DNA of 64,000 bases from Paraburkholderia phosphatilytica (GCF_003443895.1 NZ_QQOA01000023.1:1-64000); one strand, 5' to 3'; positions 9,483 through 18,518 are shown, numbered from the stretch's first letter. The notes: generated from the sequence alone by a model not told the origin. Translations and numbers: made by a program.

Positions 9483-10210
9483 GCTGCAACCTGCTCGAGC
9501 TTCGACTGGAACTGGTTCGCCAGCATCTCGACGCTGCCGAGCGACGCCGTGATCATCTTGCCGCCGGCCTGGATGTCCTGGAACGTCGCGGCCGTCGTCA
9601 GATCGTTGCGATGCAGGCTGTCGCGGTAACTCTTCGACAGTTCCTGCGAGCGCGACGCCAGCGTGCGCACCTCGCTCGCGACGATCGAGAAGCCCTTGCC
9701 CGCCGCGCCCGCGCGCGCCGCTTCGATGGACGCATTCAGCGACACGATCAGCACATGCTGCACGATCGACGACAGCTCCTGGTTCTTCGCGTGCATGTCG
9801 CGGTTCTGCGCCATCAGCGAGATCATCTGCTCGTGCCAGCGCTCGAACGTGATCGACAGCGCTTTCAGACGCGCCGCTTCGCCCGAGATGCGCGCCGCGT
9901 GCTGCAGCCACTCGTCGTTCTGCGTGCTCACGGTCGCGAGCGCCGTGCGCAGCTCGTGCCCGTCGTGTTCGTTGCGCTCGAGCTGCGCCTGCAATGCGGC
10001 GAGCTGCGCTTCGAGCGCCGCGCGTTGTGCGGCTTCTTCGCCAAGGCGCGCCTGCTGTGCCTGCTCGGCGCTGCGCGCGCGTTCGTCGTCTGCTGCGATC
10101 AACGCCTGCCGCGCACGCGCCGACTGCGCGCGATGCCAGCGATCAAGACCCCACGCCGCGAGGGCGACGAGTGCGCCCGCGGCGCAGGATGCCACCAGAT
10201 AACTGTTCAT
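9479..10210 (-). CDS. Minimal membrane-anchored chemoreceptor signalling protein
   Basis: 243 residues. One N-terminal membrane segment (about 5-23) is followed by a long Ala/Gln/Glu-rich coiled coil (about 30-110). Next comes the hairpin tip of methyl-accepting proteins: SSIVQHVLIVSLNASIEAARAG and GKGFSIVASEVRTLASRS (about 140-205), nearly the canonical sequence that contacts CheA and CheW. There is no periplasmic ligand domain and no HAMP domain. It sits between the CheA-like kinase and the CheX-like gene and may serve as a scaffold or cytoplasmic sensor for that kinase. Confidence 0.85.
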   Translation of the reverse strand: MNSYLVASCAAGALVALAAWGLDRWHRAQSARARQALIAADDERARSAEQAQQARLGEEAAQRAALEAQLAALQAQLERNEHDGHELRTALATVSTQNDEWLQHAARISGEAARLKALSITFERWHEQMISLMAQNRDMHAKNQELSSIVQHVLIVSLNASIEAARAGAAGKGFSIVASEVRTLASRSQELSKSYRDSLHRNDLTTAATFQDIQAGGKMITASLGSVEMLANQFQSKLEQVAA

Positions 10211-10273
10211 GCCTGACTGCTCCCTAACCCTGCAAATGCTGCTTGCTGTGTCTAGTGTGTCTGCGATTACCGC

Positions 10274-12664
10274 TTACGTAGCCGCGCGTTCGTTGCGCCC
10301 GGCCACGTCCTGCCGTTCCTGTTCCGCTTCAGCCGAATCAAGACTATCGACCGCCCACGTCTCCGGCAGCCAGACCACCGTCTGGAAGCGGCGGAATTCC
10401 GCGCCCACGCGGTCGTCGGTGAAGCGCAGTTCGATGCGGCCGTGCTCGCGGCGGATGAAGTCGCGCACCGCGTCCATGCCGACGCCGCGCCCGGACACTT
10501 CGCTCACCGTCGACGCCGTCGAAAAACCAGGACGGAAGATGTAGCCGGCAATCGTCTCGTCGCTCGCGGCTTCGTCTTCGTCCAGCCAGCCGCGCTCGAT
10601 CGCCGCGCGGCGGATTTTCGCGAGCGCGAGGCCGCGGCCGTCGTCGCTGATCGTGATCTGCAGCGCGCGGTCGTCGACGCCCATTTCCAGCTCGATCGCG
10701 CCGGCTGCGGCTTTGCCTTGCGCAACGCGTTCGGCCGCCGGCTCGATGCCGTGGTCGACGCAGTTGCGCAGCAGGTGCGTGAACACGTTGCGCAGCGTGC
10801 CACCCGCCTGGCTCTTCACGCGGTAACCGTTGTCGTCGATCCGAACGACGGGCGCGTCCTTGCCGAGCTCATGCGCGAGCGACGGCAGCGAGCCCAGCAC
10901 GCCGCCGAGCGCTTCGCCGAGCGTCTCGGTACCGAGCAGGCGCAGCGTGCGGTGCATCGATTCGCGCATCGACAGCAGCGCGTCGGTGTCCGACGGATCG
11001 GCGCTTTCGAGCATCTGGATGTGCTGCTGGATCAGCTGGATATCGACCATCAGGTAGCGCTCGGCACTCGTCGCGCCCTTCGCGCCCTTGCGGCCGAGGC
11101 TCACTTCGCTGATCGTCGCGTACGCTTCGAGCGCCGCCTTCACGCGCTCCAGATCCCCGATCAGCGCCTGCTGGTCCCACTCGTGACCGCCTTCCGCCTG
11201 GCGCAGCGCGTCGTAGCGCTGCTCGGCGTCGTGCACGATGCTCGTCAGGTGCTGGAAGCTGTAGGTGCGCGCATTGCCCTTCACGGTGTGCATGTTGCGG
11301 AACAGTTTCGCAACCGCTTCGAGGTCCGGCGTGTCGTGCTGGCGGATGATGCGTTCGTTCTCGTGGATGAAGCAGTTGGCGCTCTCCACGAACTGGTGGA
11401 ACTTCTCTTCGCTCACCGCGAGAATCTCGCCGATCATCTCGAGGCGGCGGCGCTGCTCTCCCGCTTCGGCGGCAAGCGCGCGCAGTTCGGTCACGTCGCG
11501 CACGCACAGCATCAGACGCACGACGATGTCGTCTTCATCGGTAATCGCGGACCAGCTGAGGTCGAGGATCTTCACGCGGCCGTCGGCCATCGGCTTCGAG
11601 ATCTCGTTCACGAGCAGGTGCTCGTTGAACGCGAAGTTCATGCTGTCTTCGCCGAGGCACGCATCGAGCGCGGCTTCGATCTGCGAGCGCGCGTCGCTGC
11701 CCACATCGGTGCCGTCGAATACGAGCGACAGCAGCGGCTGGCCGGCAATCTCGCTGGTCTCGAAGATCGCTTCGAGGTACGCCGAGTATTCCGGGTGCAC
11801 GATGCCGCCGTCGACCACCGTCAGGATGCCCTGCTGCATGTTCTGCAGCATCGCCTGGATGTCGGCGGTCTTCTGCTTCAGTTGCAGCGAGCTCTGCTGG
11901 ATCTTCTCGATCATGCCGTTGAACGCGACGATCGAATGCCCGATCTCGTCCATCCGGCCCACCGGCACGCGGCGCGTGAAGTCCTGGCTCGACGCGATCT
12001 CGCTCATCATCGTCTGCATCCGCGACAGCGGGCGCGTGATCTGGCGATACAGCAGCAGGCTGATTGCGATCAGCAGCGCGATCGCGGCGCCGGTGGCGGC
12101 GGCGATCGCCGTCGTCGTGGTGGCGAGCGTGCCGTTCAGCGTGGAGATCGCGTCGTCTTTCTGGCGGTTCTTCTCGATGCGCAGCGTCTCGACGATGCCT
12201 TCGAGTTCGTCCCGATACTGCGCGACGTTCGCGAACAGGAACGCCTGCGCGAGTTCGTTCTTGCCGGCGGCCTTCATCTGCGCGGTCTGGTCGATCGCAT
12301 CGAAGTAGTTCGCGAGGCTCTCGCGCGCCTGCGCGACGAGACCCGTCTGCGCCTGGCCCTGTGCGGCCTTCGCCTGCACGTCGAGCGCGGCTTGCAGCGA
12401 TGCCTTCTTGCTCTTCAGCTGGTCCTGCGCCTGCTGGACCATGTTGGCGTCCGGCGCGTAGACGAGCGTCATCGTCGCGAGCTGCACGTCCTTCACCTCG
12501 GACACGAGGTCGGCGGATGCGAGCGCGCTCGGCACGACGCCTTGCGTGACCTGCCGTACGTCGACGGCACTGTTGCGTGTCTGAAGCACCGCGTAGCCGC
12601 CGATGGCGGACAGCGCGACGAGCATCAGCACGACGAGAAGCGTAATACGGTGACGGATAGTCAT
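10274..12664 (-). CDS. Membrane sensor kinase fusing a receptor-like front with CheA-like Hpt and ATPase domains
   Basis: 796 residues. In order: membrane segment about 7-28; periplasmic four-helix-bundle-like region 29-185; membrane segment about 186-206; HAMP 207-255; PAS-like region about 268-395; Hpt domain with phospho-accepting His459 (MHTVKGNAR); linker; HATPase of CheA type with N box LLRNCVDHG (631-639), SDDGRG (673-678) and GRGVGMD (725-731). It ends without a CheW-like or receiver domain. The product should autophosphorylate at His459 and pass phosphate to the CheY of the cassette. Such a receptor-to-CheA fusion is unlike soluble CheA. Confidence 0.9.
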   Translation of the reverse strand: MTIRHRITLLVVLMLVALSAIGGYAVLQTRNSAVDVRQVTQGVVPSALASADLVSEVKDVQLATMTLVYAPDANMVQQAQDQLKSKKASLQAALDVQAKAAQGQAQTGLVAQARESLANYFDAIDQTAQMKAAGKNELAQAFLFANVAQYRDELEGIVETLRIEKNRQKDDAISTLNGTLATTTTAIAAATGAAIALLIAISLLLYRQITRPLSRMQTMMSEIASSQDFTRRVPVGRMDEIGHSIVAFNGMIEKIQQSSLQLKQKTADIQAMLQNMQQGILTVVDGGIVHPEYSAYLEAIFETSEIAGQPLLSLVFDGTDVGSDARSQIEAALDACLGEDSMNFAFNEHLLVNEISKPMADGRVKILDLSWSAITDEDDIVVRLMLCVRDVTELRALAAEAGEQRRRLEMIGEILAVSEEKFHQFVESANCFIHENERIIRQHDTPDLEAVAKLFRNMHTVKGNARTYSFQHLTSIVHDAEQRYDALRQAEGGHEWDQQALIGDLERVKAALEAYATISEVSLGRKGAKGATSAERYLMVDIQLIQQHIQMLESADPSDTDALLSMRESMHRTLRLLGTETLGEALGGVLGSLPSLAHELGKDAPVVRIDDNGYRVKSQAGGTLRNVFTHLLRNCVDHGIEPAAERVAQGKAAAGAIELEMGVDDRALQITISDDGRGLALAKIRRAAIERGWLDEDEAASDETIAGYIFRPGFSTASTVSEVSGRGVGMDAVRDFIRREHGRIELRFTDDRVGAEFRRFQTVVWLPETWAVDSLDSAEAEQERQDVAGRNERAAT

Positions 12665-13071
12665 CTGTGTTTCCCCGAAGTCGGTCGTTTCGACCTGTGT
12701 TCGCCCGGTCTGGCGACGTGCCCGCTGTGGTTATGTTTGTCGGGCGCCGGGATTATCGACGGTGGGGTATGACAGAAGCGTGTCCGTTCTGGTGCAACGC
12801 GGCAAAAACTTGGCGTGTTGCGAACATGCATCGTTACCGCATGTTTATTTGCTGCCTCACCCTAAAGTCCGCACGGAAACAGCCGTTAAGCAGTGAGGTT
12901 TCGTGCGTACGTTCCGTACGTGCAAAGCGCGATGGTTGCGGGAGCAGCGGTCCGCCCGAAGCATTCGAGGGACCGCGTTCGCGGATGCAGTGAAATGCGG
13001 AGTGCGGGGTAAAGCGGAAGGAAGTGCAGGGTAAAAAATGCGGGGTAAAGCGGCCACGCCGCGTGCGGGCG
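12665..13071. other. 407-base intergenic region with sigma-28-like promoter and small repeats
   Basis: No convincing gene is present. It contains the sigma-28-like promoter at 12863-12889, a pair of CGTACG boxes (12906-12911 and 12915-12920), and three imperfect copies of a TGCGGGGTAAA-type motif between about 13002 and 13050, just beyond the 3' end of the 13072-13359 gene. On the minus strand a small GCGGC/GCCGC hairpin followed by T-rich stretches could end transcription of that gene. Confidence 0.5.
12863..12889 (+). promoter_or_regulatory. Sigma-28 (FliA)-like promoter
   Basis: TAAAGTCC (12863-12870), an 11-base spacer, then GCCGTTAA (12882-12889). The enterobacterial FliA consensus is TAAAGTTT-N11-GCCGATAA, so the spacing is exact and 13 of 16 positions agree. 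It fires away from the chemosensory genes, towards a stretch with no recognised forward gene. Confidence 0.5.
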
Positions 13072-13359
13072 TCAGATCGACTTGAAACGGCGCGCCTTGA
13101 TGGTCGCGGTCTGCTCGAGCAGTTCGAGCAGCCGCTCGGCACGGCGCCGCTGGATCTGCACGAGGTCGTGCGTCGCGAGCAGTTCGCGCACGCGGTTCTC
13201 CCAGTAACGGTCGCCGAGTGCATCGAACACCGTGGCCGCATCCCCGCGCGCCACGTTCTGCACCATGCGTTCGAGATGGTCCAGCTGGCTGTCCACGAGG
13301 CTGGCGGGCAGGCGTCCGCCAGCCTTCGGGACAGGTTTCTTGTGGGTGGCGGTACTCAT
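13072..13359 (-). CDS. Conserved-type small hypothetical protein
   Basis: 95 residues. The protein is soluble, helical and rich in Arg/Leu in its second half (ENRVRELLATHDLVQIQRRR, AERLLELLEQ), which suggests a coiled coil or helical bundle. No family name is recognised. GC at third codon positions is high, supporting a real gene. It is transcribed in the same direction as the chemosensory cassette, about 400 bases upstream of it, and may or may not share its transcript. Confidence 0.7.
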   Translation of the reverse strand: MSTATHKKPVPKAGGRLPASLVDSQLDHLERMVQNVARGDAATVFDALGDRYWENRVRELLATHDLVQIQRRRAERLLELLEQTATIKARRFKSI

Positions 13360-13699
13360 CGTTCTCTCAGGTCTTCTCTTGGTTTGGCGGCAATCCGGGA
13401 CATCGGGCGCCGGTCCGCGCGGCTTCGAGGCTGCGCAGGTTTGTTTTTGACCGGCTACGCTGGGTCCGGTCGACGCGGCCTGATGGCCAGCCGTCGCCCG
13501 AAGAGCATGGCTCGAACGATAGCAGTTGCCTGCCGCGCGACTTGACCGTGCGTCTCACTTCGCATTCGACGAATCCCTCAAGTTGCCGCACGCGGCTGCC
13601 GACTATCCGGTATCGTGTCGCTTCGCCGCCAGGGTCGGGACTGGCGCCGAATTCGTTCCGTAACAACCCGAGTACGTATTTCCGCAAGCCGCTTTTCGC
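13360..13699. other. Intergenic region between divergent genes
   Basis: 340 bases between the small hypothetical gene and the AraC-type regulator. It should hold both promoters. I see no strong inverted repeat or recognisable operator. Confidence 0.5.
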
Positions 13700-14791
13700 A
13701 TGAACCCGCGCCGTTCGCCTTCGCCTCCTGATGCCGTAGCCGGCCCCTCCGCCGCGCGCGGCAGGCACAGCGCGTCCGTCGGCGGCGCCGCTACCGCCCA
13801 GCGCAGTCCCGCCATTGCCCATAGCCGCTTCAGCACCGCGACGTTCGCGCGCGGCGAGCAGGCGCTTGCGTGGCGCCAGCGGGTCGGCCACGTCGTCGAC
13901 ATGTTGCCCACTCAACAGCAGCTCGCCGATGGTTTTTACGGCGAGATCGAACGCTACGCGGTCGGCGACTTTTCCCTCACCGATGCACGCACCGATGCGA
14001 TCCTGCTCGACCGGCCAGTCGCGCGCGTGTCCACCGACGGCCGGCGCGACTACGCGTTCCACGTGTATGTGGAAGGCGAAAGCGGCTACGTGAGCGGCAT
14101 GCAGCGCAAGCGCAGCGCGCCGGGCTCGGTGCGCGGCATCGTCGCGCTGGACCTGAACCAGCCGTTCAGCACCGATCGCGCGGCCTGTCGCGTGCTGACG
14201 CTGTTCGTGCCGGAGGCACGCGTGCACGAAGCGTTCGCGGATGGCGAGTCGCTGCATGGGCGCATCATCGAATACGGCGCGCCGCTGACGAACCTCGCGT
14301 TCGCGCATCTTTCCGCCACCTTTGCGGACCTCGGATCGCTCGATGGCAACGAGGCGATGGAGTCGTTCGAGGCCGGCGCGCAGCTACTGCTGGCCGCGTA
14401 CCGCAAGGATGCGAGCCTCACCGGCGCGGGCCGCGCCGCGATGCGGGTCGCGGTGATGGGTCAGGTGCGCCGTTACGTCGAAGCCAATCTGCACGATCAG
14501 GACCTGACGCCGACGAGCGTCGTCGACGCGCTGCAGCTGAAGCGCGCGACCATCTACCGCTGGTTCGAGCACGAGGGCGGACTGGGCACGTACATCCGGA
14601 ACCGGCGGCTGCGCGAGGCGGCCCGCGAACTCGCGGCGTTTCCGCATCTGCGGGTCGCGGAAATCGCGTACGGGCTGGGCTTCAAGAGCCCGTCGGATTT
14701 CACCCGCGCGTTCCGGCGCGCGTTCGACATCAGCCCGCAGGACATGCGCGAGCAGGCGCTGAGTCTGCGTTACGCCCGCGAGGCGGCCTGA
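13700..14791 (+). CDS. AraC-family transcriptional regulator
   Basis: 363 residues. The first about 45 residues are low-complexity (Pro/Ser/Ala) and may be partly untranslated. About 50-235 is an AraC-type ligand-sensing region (AraC_binding_2/FeaR-like, containing YVEGESGYVSG). The C-terminal 100 residues form the double HTH: TPTSVVDALQLKRATIYRWF and VAEIAYGLGFKSPSDFTRAFRRAFDISPQDMR, the latter a clear AraC signature. It converges with the MHS transporter at 14885. The effector is unknown. Confidence 0.88.
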   Translation: MNPRRSPSPPDAVAGPSAARGRHSASVGGAATAQRSPAIAHSRFSTATFARGEQALAWRQRVGHVVDMLPTQQQLADGFYGEIERYAVGDFSLTDARTDAILLDRPVARVSTDGRRDYAFHVYVEGESGYVSGMQRKRSAPGSVRGIVALDLNQPFSTDRAACRVLTLFVPEARVHEAFADGESLHGRIIEYGAPLTNLAFAHLSATFADLGSLDGNEAMESFEAGAQLLLAAYRKDASLTGAGRAAMRVAVMGQVRRYVEANLHDQDLTPTSVVDALQLKRATIYRWFEHEGGLGTYIRNRRLREAARELAAFPHLRVAEIAYGLGFKSPSDFTRAFRRAFDISPQDMREQALSLRYAREAA

Positions 14792-14821
14792 AAGCGGCTT
14801 GAAGCGGCTTGAAGCGGCTTG
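14792..14821. repeat. Three tandem copies of AAGCGGCTTG
   Basis: Three perfect head-to-tail 10-bp copies start directly after the regulator stop codon (14789-14791) and are followed by AAAGCCGCGG, which can pair with any one copy. The array may act as a structured 3' end of the regulator mRNA, though no T-tract follows. Confidence 0.85.
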
Positions 14822-14884
14822 AAAGCCGCGGTCGCGCGTCGAACCTCAACCCCTCCGTCAAGCACGCAGTGCGCGACCCACACG

Positions 14885-16213
14885 TCAGCGCACCACAGCG
14901 CCCCACTCCCCCGCCCGCCCGTCGCGTTCCGGGAACCGGTTCAGCGCGAACAGCGTGAGCACGGTCGCACCGAGCAGATACCACGCGGGCATCATCGCGT
15001 CGCCGGTACGCGCGATCAGCCACGTCACGATGAACGGCGTGAAGCCGCCGAACAGCACCACGCCCACGCCGTAGATCACCGCCAGCGCGGAGGCGCGCCG
15101 GTGTGGCGGAAACGCTTCGAGCACCATCACCGAGTTCGGCCCTGCGTTGTTGAGCGCGAGCGCAACGTAACCGGTGATGATCGCGACCGACGCGACGGTG
15201 CCCGCGCCATGCGTGAGCGCCGTGAACGCCGGCCACGTGGCGACGAGACACGCGAACAGACCCGCGTACTGCAACGGCTTGCGGCTCTCGAAACGGTCGG
15301 CGAGCACGCCGACGAGCGGCGACATCACGAAGATCACAAAGCCCGACAGGCACGCGGTGAAGAGACTGATCGGCGCCGGCCGGTGCAGCGTGTGGACCAG
15401 ATAGCCCGGCATGTAGAACACCGCGAGATAGATGCTCGTCGAGGTCGCGGCCATCATCAGCACGCCGTAGACGAGCGGCCGGATCGCGCCTTCGAACGGC
15501 CCCTGCGCGGGCGCGCCGGCGGCCGCGTTCGACGGCACCACCGGCTCGCCCTGCATGCGGCGGCGCAGATACCAGCCGACCGGCCCGATCAGTCCGCCGA
15601 TCATGAACGGAATCCGCCAGCCCCACGCGTGCATCTGATCGGCAGACAGCCCCCAGGTGGTCAGCGCGCCCACCAGCGCGGCGACGCACGCGGCGGCGCC
15701 CTGGCTCGCGCCGCGCCAGCTCACCATGAAGCAGCGCAGCCGGTACGGCACGGATTCCATCAGCGAAGCGGACGCGGGCCCGATCTCGCCGCCGGCCGCG
15801 AGCCCCTGCAGCAGCCGCGCGGTCACCATCAGCCAGGTCGCGGCGGCGCCGATGGTCTGATAGCTCGGCAGGCACGCGATCGTCCAGGTGCCGGCGGTCA
15901 TCAGCGCGAGCGCGACGATCATGCCGGCGCGCCGGCCCTGGCGGTCCGCGATGCGGCCGATCAGATACGCGCCGACCGGCCGCATCACGAAGCCCGCGCC
16001 GAAGGTGCCGAGCGACAGCAGCAACGACGACAGCGGATTGGCCGCCGGAAAGAACAGCCGGCCGATCAGCGCGGCGGAGAAGCTGTAGACGGTGAAATCG
16101 TAGGTGACGAAACCGTTGCCGATCACGATCGCGACGATGATGCGGGTGAGATCGGCTTTCGACTTCGGGGTCGGCGGATTCCATGAATGCGGGTGCTGCG
16201 GTGGATTCGACAC
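14885..16213 (-). CDS. MHS-type major facilitator transporter
   Basis: 442 residues from GTG 16213; no ATG alternative is close and no strong ribosome site is seen. Twelve hydrophobic segments are expected. MFS signatures are visible: GFVMRPVGAYLIGRIADRQGRR in the loop between helices 2 and 3 (the metabolite:H+ symporter form), then ARLLQGLAAGGEIGPA. Closest family types carry citrate, ketoglutarate, proline/betaine or shikimate. The substrate cannot be told. It lies divergent to the S66 peptidase gene. Confidence 0.88.
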   Translation of the reverse strand: MSNPPQHPHSWNPPTPKSKADLTRIIVAIVIGNGFVTYDFTVYSFSAALIGRLFFPAANPLSSLLLSLGTFGAGFVMRPVGAYLIGRIADRQGRRAGMIVALALMTAGTWTIACLPSYQTIGAAATWLMVTARLLQGLAAGGEIGPASASLMESVPYRLRCFMVSWRGASQGAAACVAALVGALTTWGLSADQMHAWGWRIPFMIGGLIGPVGWYLRRRMQGEPVVPSNAAAGAPAQGPFEGAIRPLVYGVLMMAATSTSIYLAVFYMPGYLVHTLHRPAPISLFTACLSGFVIFVMSPLVGVLADRFESRKPLQYAGLFACLVATWPAFTALTHGAGTVASVAIITGYVALALNNAGPNSVMVLEAFPPHRRASALAVIYGVGVVLFGGFTPFIVTWLIARTGDAMMPAWYLLGATVLTLFALNRFPERDGRAGEWGAVVR

Positions 16214-16407
16214 GGCTGGAATGTCTGGGTGCTTGAGTGTTTTAGTGCTTGCGCGGCGTACGGCTGATCGATGTAGTCAACCTTATCAAGCGTTGACGGC
16301 CATTGCGCTGAAAACTTGACCCGTTGCGCATTCGCGATCGAAGGCACAATGCGTGATGCGATCGCGGCGCCTGGTTGCCGCACGACTTTCCGGATGGAGA
16401 CACCGAC

Positions 16408-17274
16408 GTGACATTGCAAGGCAAGACCGTAGCCGTCGTCGCCCCGGCGGGCATCCCCAACATGGACAACATCGCGCAAGCCGTGGCGCTGCTCGAAAGC
16501 TGGGGGCTGCGGGTGACGCTCGGCGCGCACGTCGCGGAGCGGTTCCGCCATCTCGCCGGGCCGCTCGAACATCGCGCCGGCGACCTGGCCGCGGCGCTCG
16601 CGGACCCCGCGGTCGATATCGTGTGGATCGCGCGCGCCGGTTATGGCTGTGCGCACGTGCTGCCGTCGCTGCCGGATGCCATCCCGCCCGGCAAGACCGT
16701 GATCGGGTTCTCGGACGTGACCGCCCTCTTCTGCGCGCTGCGGCACGTGCCCGGCATCCGGCTGATTCACGGGCCGACGCTGAACAGTCTCGCCGCTCAG
16801 GTCGACGACCTGTCGCGCCAGAGCGTGCACGACGCGCTGACCGGCGCGGCGCGGGCGCCGATTGCGCTCGACCTTCTGCACGGTCCCGCCGATGCGGTCG
16901 AAGGGCCGATCGCCGGCGGCAACATCACGGTGCTGGCGAGCATGGGCGGCAGCCGCTGGCAGCCGCAATTCCGCGACGCGATCGTCGTGCTCGAGGACGT
17001 CACCGAGCTTGCGTACCGGCTGGACCGCAGCATCATGACGCTGCGTCACGCGAGCATGCTCGACGGCGCGCGGGCGATCGTGCTCGGCGAATTCGTGCGC
17101 TGCCCGGTGCCGCCCGGCGCCGACTACACACTGAACGACGTGCTGCTCGACGTGCTCGGTCCGCTCGGCCTTCCGGTGTACGGCGGTCTGCCGGTCGGGC
17201 ATGGCGACCGGAATCTGTCGTGGGTCTACGGGCAGCACGCGGCGATTCGCGATGGCGCGTTGCGGCTGGGTTAG
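16408..17274 (+). CDS. S66-family LD-carboxypeptidase-like serine peptidase
   Basis: 288 residues from GTG 16408, chosen because GGAG stands about 10 bases upstream; ATG 16375 in frame would add 11 residues. LdcA/MccF family features: VAVVAPAG at the N-terminus, RAGYG, the nucleophile elbow IGFSDVTAL (catalytic Ser), VLEDVTE (Glu of the triad) and LPVGHGDRN (His). Family members trim the D-Ala from murein tetrapeptides during recycling, or cleave microcin C-type conjugates. It overlaps the convergent GNAT gene by 4 bases. Confidence 0.87.
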   Translation: MTLQGKTVAVVAPAGIPNMDNIAQAVALLESWGLRVTLGAHVAERFRHLAGPLEHRAGDLAAALADPAVDIVWIARAGYGCAHVLPSLPDAIPPGKTVIGFSDVTALFCALRHVPGIRLIHGPTLNSLAAQVDDLSRQSVHDALTGAARAPIALDLLHGPADAVEGPIAGGNITVLASMGGSRWQPQFRDAIVVLEDVTELAYRLDRSIMTLRHASMLDGARAIVLGEFVRCPVPPGADYTLNDVLLDVLGPLGLPVYGGLPVGHGDRNLSWVYGQHAAIRDGALRLG

Positions 17275-18191
17275 GTCGGGTTGGCATTGCTCATGCCGGC
17301 GGGCTGTGCGTTTTCATCACGCTGCGGCGCGGGCTCAATATCGAGCTCCGGCATGCGGCACAGACTCGCTAGCCGGCCCTGCGCGCGAAAGCCCAGCGCT
17401 TCGTAGATGCGGCCGGCGTGGTAATCCTCGTCGGCAACCATCACCAGTTGGCTCGCGCGCTGTTCGCCTTGCGCGGTGGCCTTCGCAATGCGGATCGTTT
17501 CGCTGACCAGCGTCCGGCACACCTTGCGGTTGCGATACCGCTCGTCCGTCAGCACCGACTGGAAGCGCGCGATGCCGCCGACGAAAAACAGCCCGAGGCT
17601 ACCCACCTGCTCGCCGTCGATGAACGCGCCCCACCAGTCGCCCAGTCCCCGCTCGATCATGCGGCGATACGCGCGCTGCTTGTGCGCGAGATAGCGGCGC
17701 GAACTGTCTTCGTGGCCGCGCGGCATGTCGTCGAAATGCATCCGCGTCCACGTGTCCCAGTCGATCTGCGATGTCAAGCGCCGCACCTGCACCGACGGAT
17801 TCGTCTCCACGGCACGCACGTCACTCCATTCCGCGACGAGCACGCGACACAGCATCGCGTCGTATCCGTGTGCGGCGAACGCATCCAGCTTCAGGGCCTC
17901 GTCGTCGACAGACTCGGGATCGGGCGGCCAGCGCTCTGCCCAGATGAAGGTGCGATGCGCGATGCGCGGCGGCGCGCCCACCAGCGACGCGAAATCCGAC
18001 TCGATATGCGAAAGATCGGCTTCGTGCGGCCGCTTCTGCAGTACGAGCATGTTGCCGAAGAAGTAGTCCGGCGCATCGTCGGTGCGAACGACGACGTAGT
18101 CGCCATGCGGCTCGACCGTGCCTTCCTGCGCGTGCAGCAGGAGGTCGGTTGCGAGGCCGAGGTTGGAGTGGAGGTCCGGCGTATCGTGCAT
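17271..18191 (-). CDS. GNAT-family N-acetyltransferase
   Basis: 306 residues from ATG 18191. Open reading continues upstream, but third-position GC drops sharply before this ATG, so coding most likely begins here. The N-terminal half (about 1-140, including TDDAPDYFFGNMLVLQ) is specific to a subgroup. The C-terminal half carries the acetyl-CoA fold: VGSLGLFFVGGIARFQSVLTD, then RYRNRKVCRTLV at the pyrophosphate-binding position (usually Q/RxxGxG/A), and YEALGF. The substrate is unknown. Confidence 0.82.
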   Translation of the reverse strand: MHDTPDLHSNLGLATDLLLHAQEGTVEPHGDYVVVRTDDAPDYFFGNMLVLQKRPHEADLSHIESDFASLVGAPPRIAHRTFIWAERWPPDPESVDDEALKLDAFAAHGYDAMLCRVLVAEWSDVRAVETNPSVQVRRLTSQIDWDTWTRMHFDDMPRGHEDSSRRYLAHKQRAYRRMIERGLGDWWGAFIDGEQVGSLGLFFVGGIARFQSVLTDERYRNRKVCRTLVSETIRIAKATAQGEQRASQLVMVADEDYHAGRIYEALGFRAQGRLASLCRMPELDIEPAPQRDENAQPAGMSNANPT

Positions 18192-18356
18192 GTCGTATGG
18201 AAACGGCGGATTCGGAGCAAGCCCGTACGCTATCAGAACGCTGTGGATTTGCGATACGTAGTGCGCCAGCCGATCATCACCCGTCGCCCAGATATCTAGT
18301 TGTACGGACGATCCAGAACCACCCTGAATCACGACACATAGTGGCATTTTCGCGCA

Positions 18357-18394
18357 TTTCAAGAGCACAAAATTCGCACTAAAAGCTCTTGAAA
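18357..18394. promoter_or_regulatory. Inverted repeat overlapping the hsp20 -35 region
   Basis: TTTCAAGAGC (18357-18366) and GCTCTTGAAA (18385-18394) are perfect 10-base arms 18 bases apart. Each arm contains a CTTGAAA box, so the element presents a -35-like hexamer in both directions and could also serve as an operator. Confidence 0.65.
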
Positions 18395-18417
18395 CCCGTC
18401 CGCCCCACTCCCATTTT
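18388..18417 (+). promoter_or_regulatory. Sigma-32 heat-shock promoter of the hsp20 pair
   Basis: CTTGAAA (18388-18394), a 15-base spacer, then CCCATTTT (18410-18417), close to the RpoH consensus CTTGAAA-N(13-15)-CCCCATNT. It lies about 100 bases upstream of the first Hsp20 start, leaving a leader long enough for further control. No CIRCE element (TTAGCACTC) was seen. Confidence 0.75.
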
Positions 18418-18518
18418 TCGAACCAGACGACGGCGGCCCGTGACGACACAGCCGCCTCGACCTTCAACCTGTATGCGCGGCGTGGCACCGAAGCCGGCCG
18501 CCAGACGGAGATGGAACC

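Noticed and set aside
10442..12772. 776-codon open frame on the plus strand
   Set aside because: Antisense to the CheA-like kinase, whose HAMP, Hpt and ATPase motifs are unmistakable.
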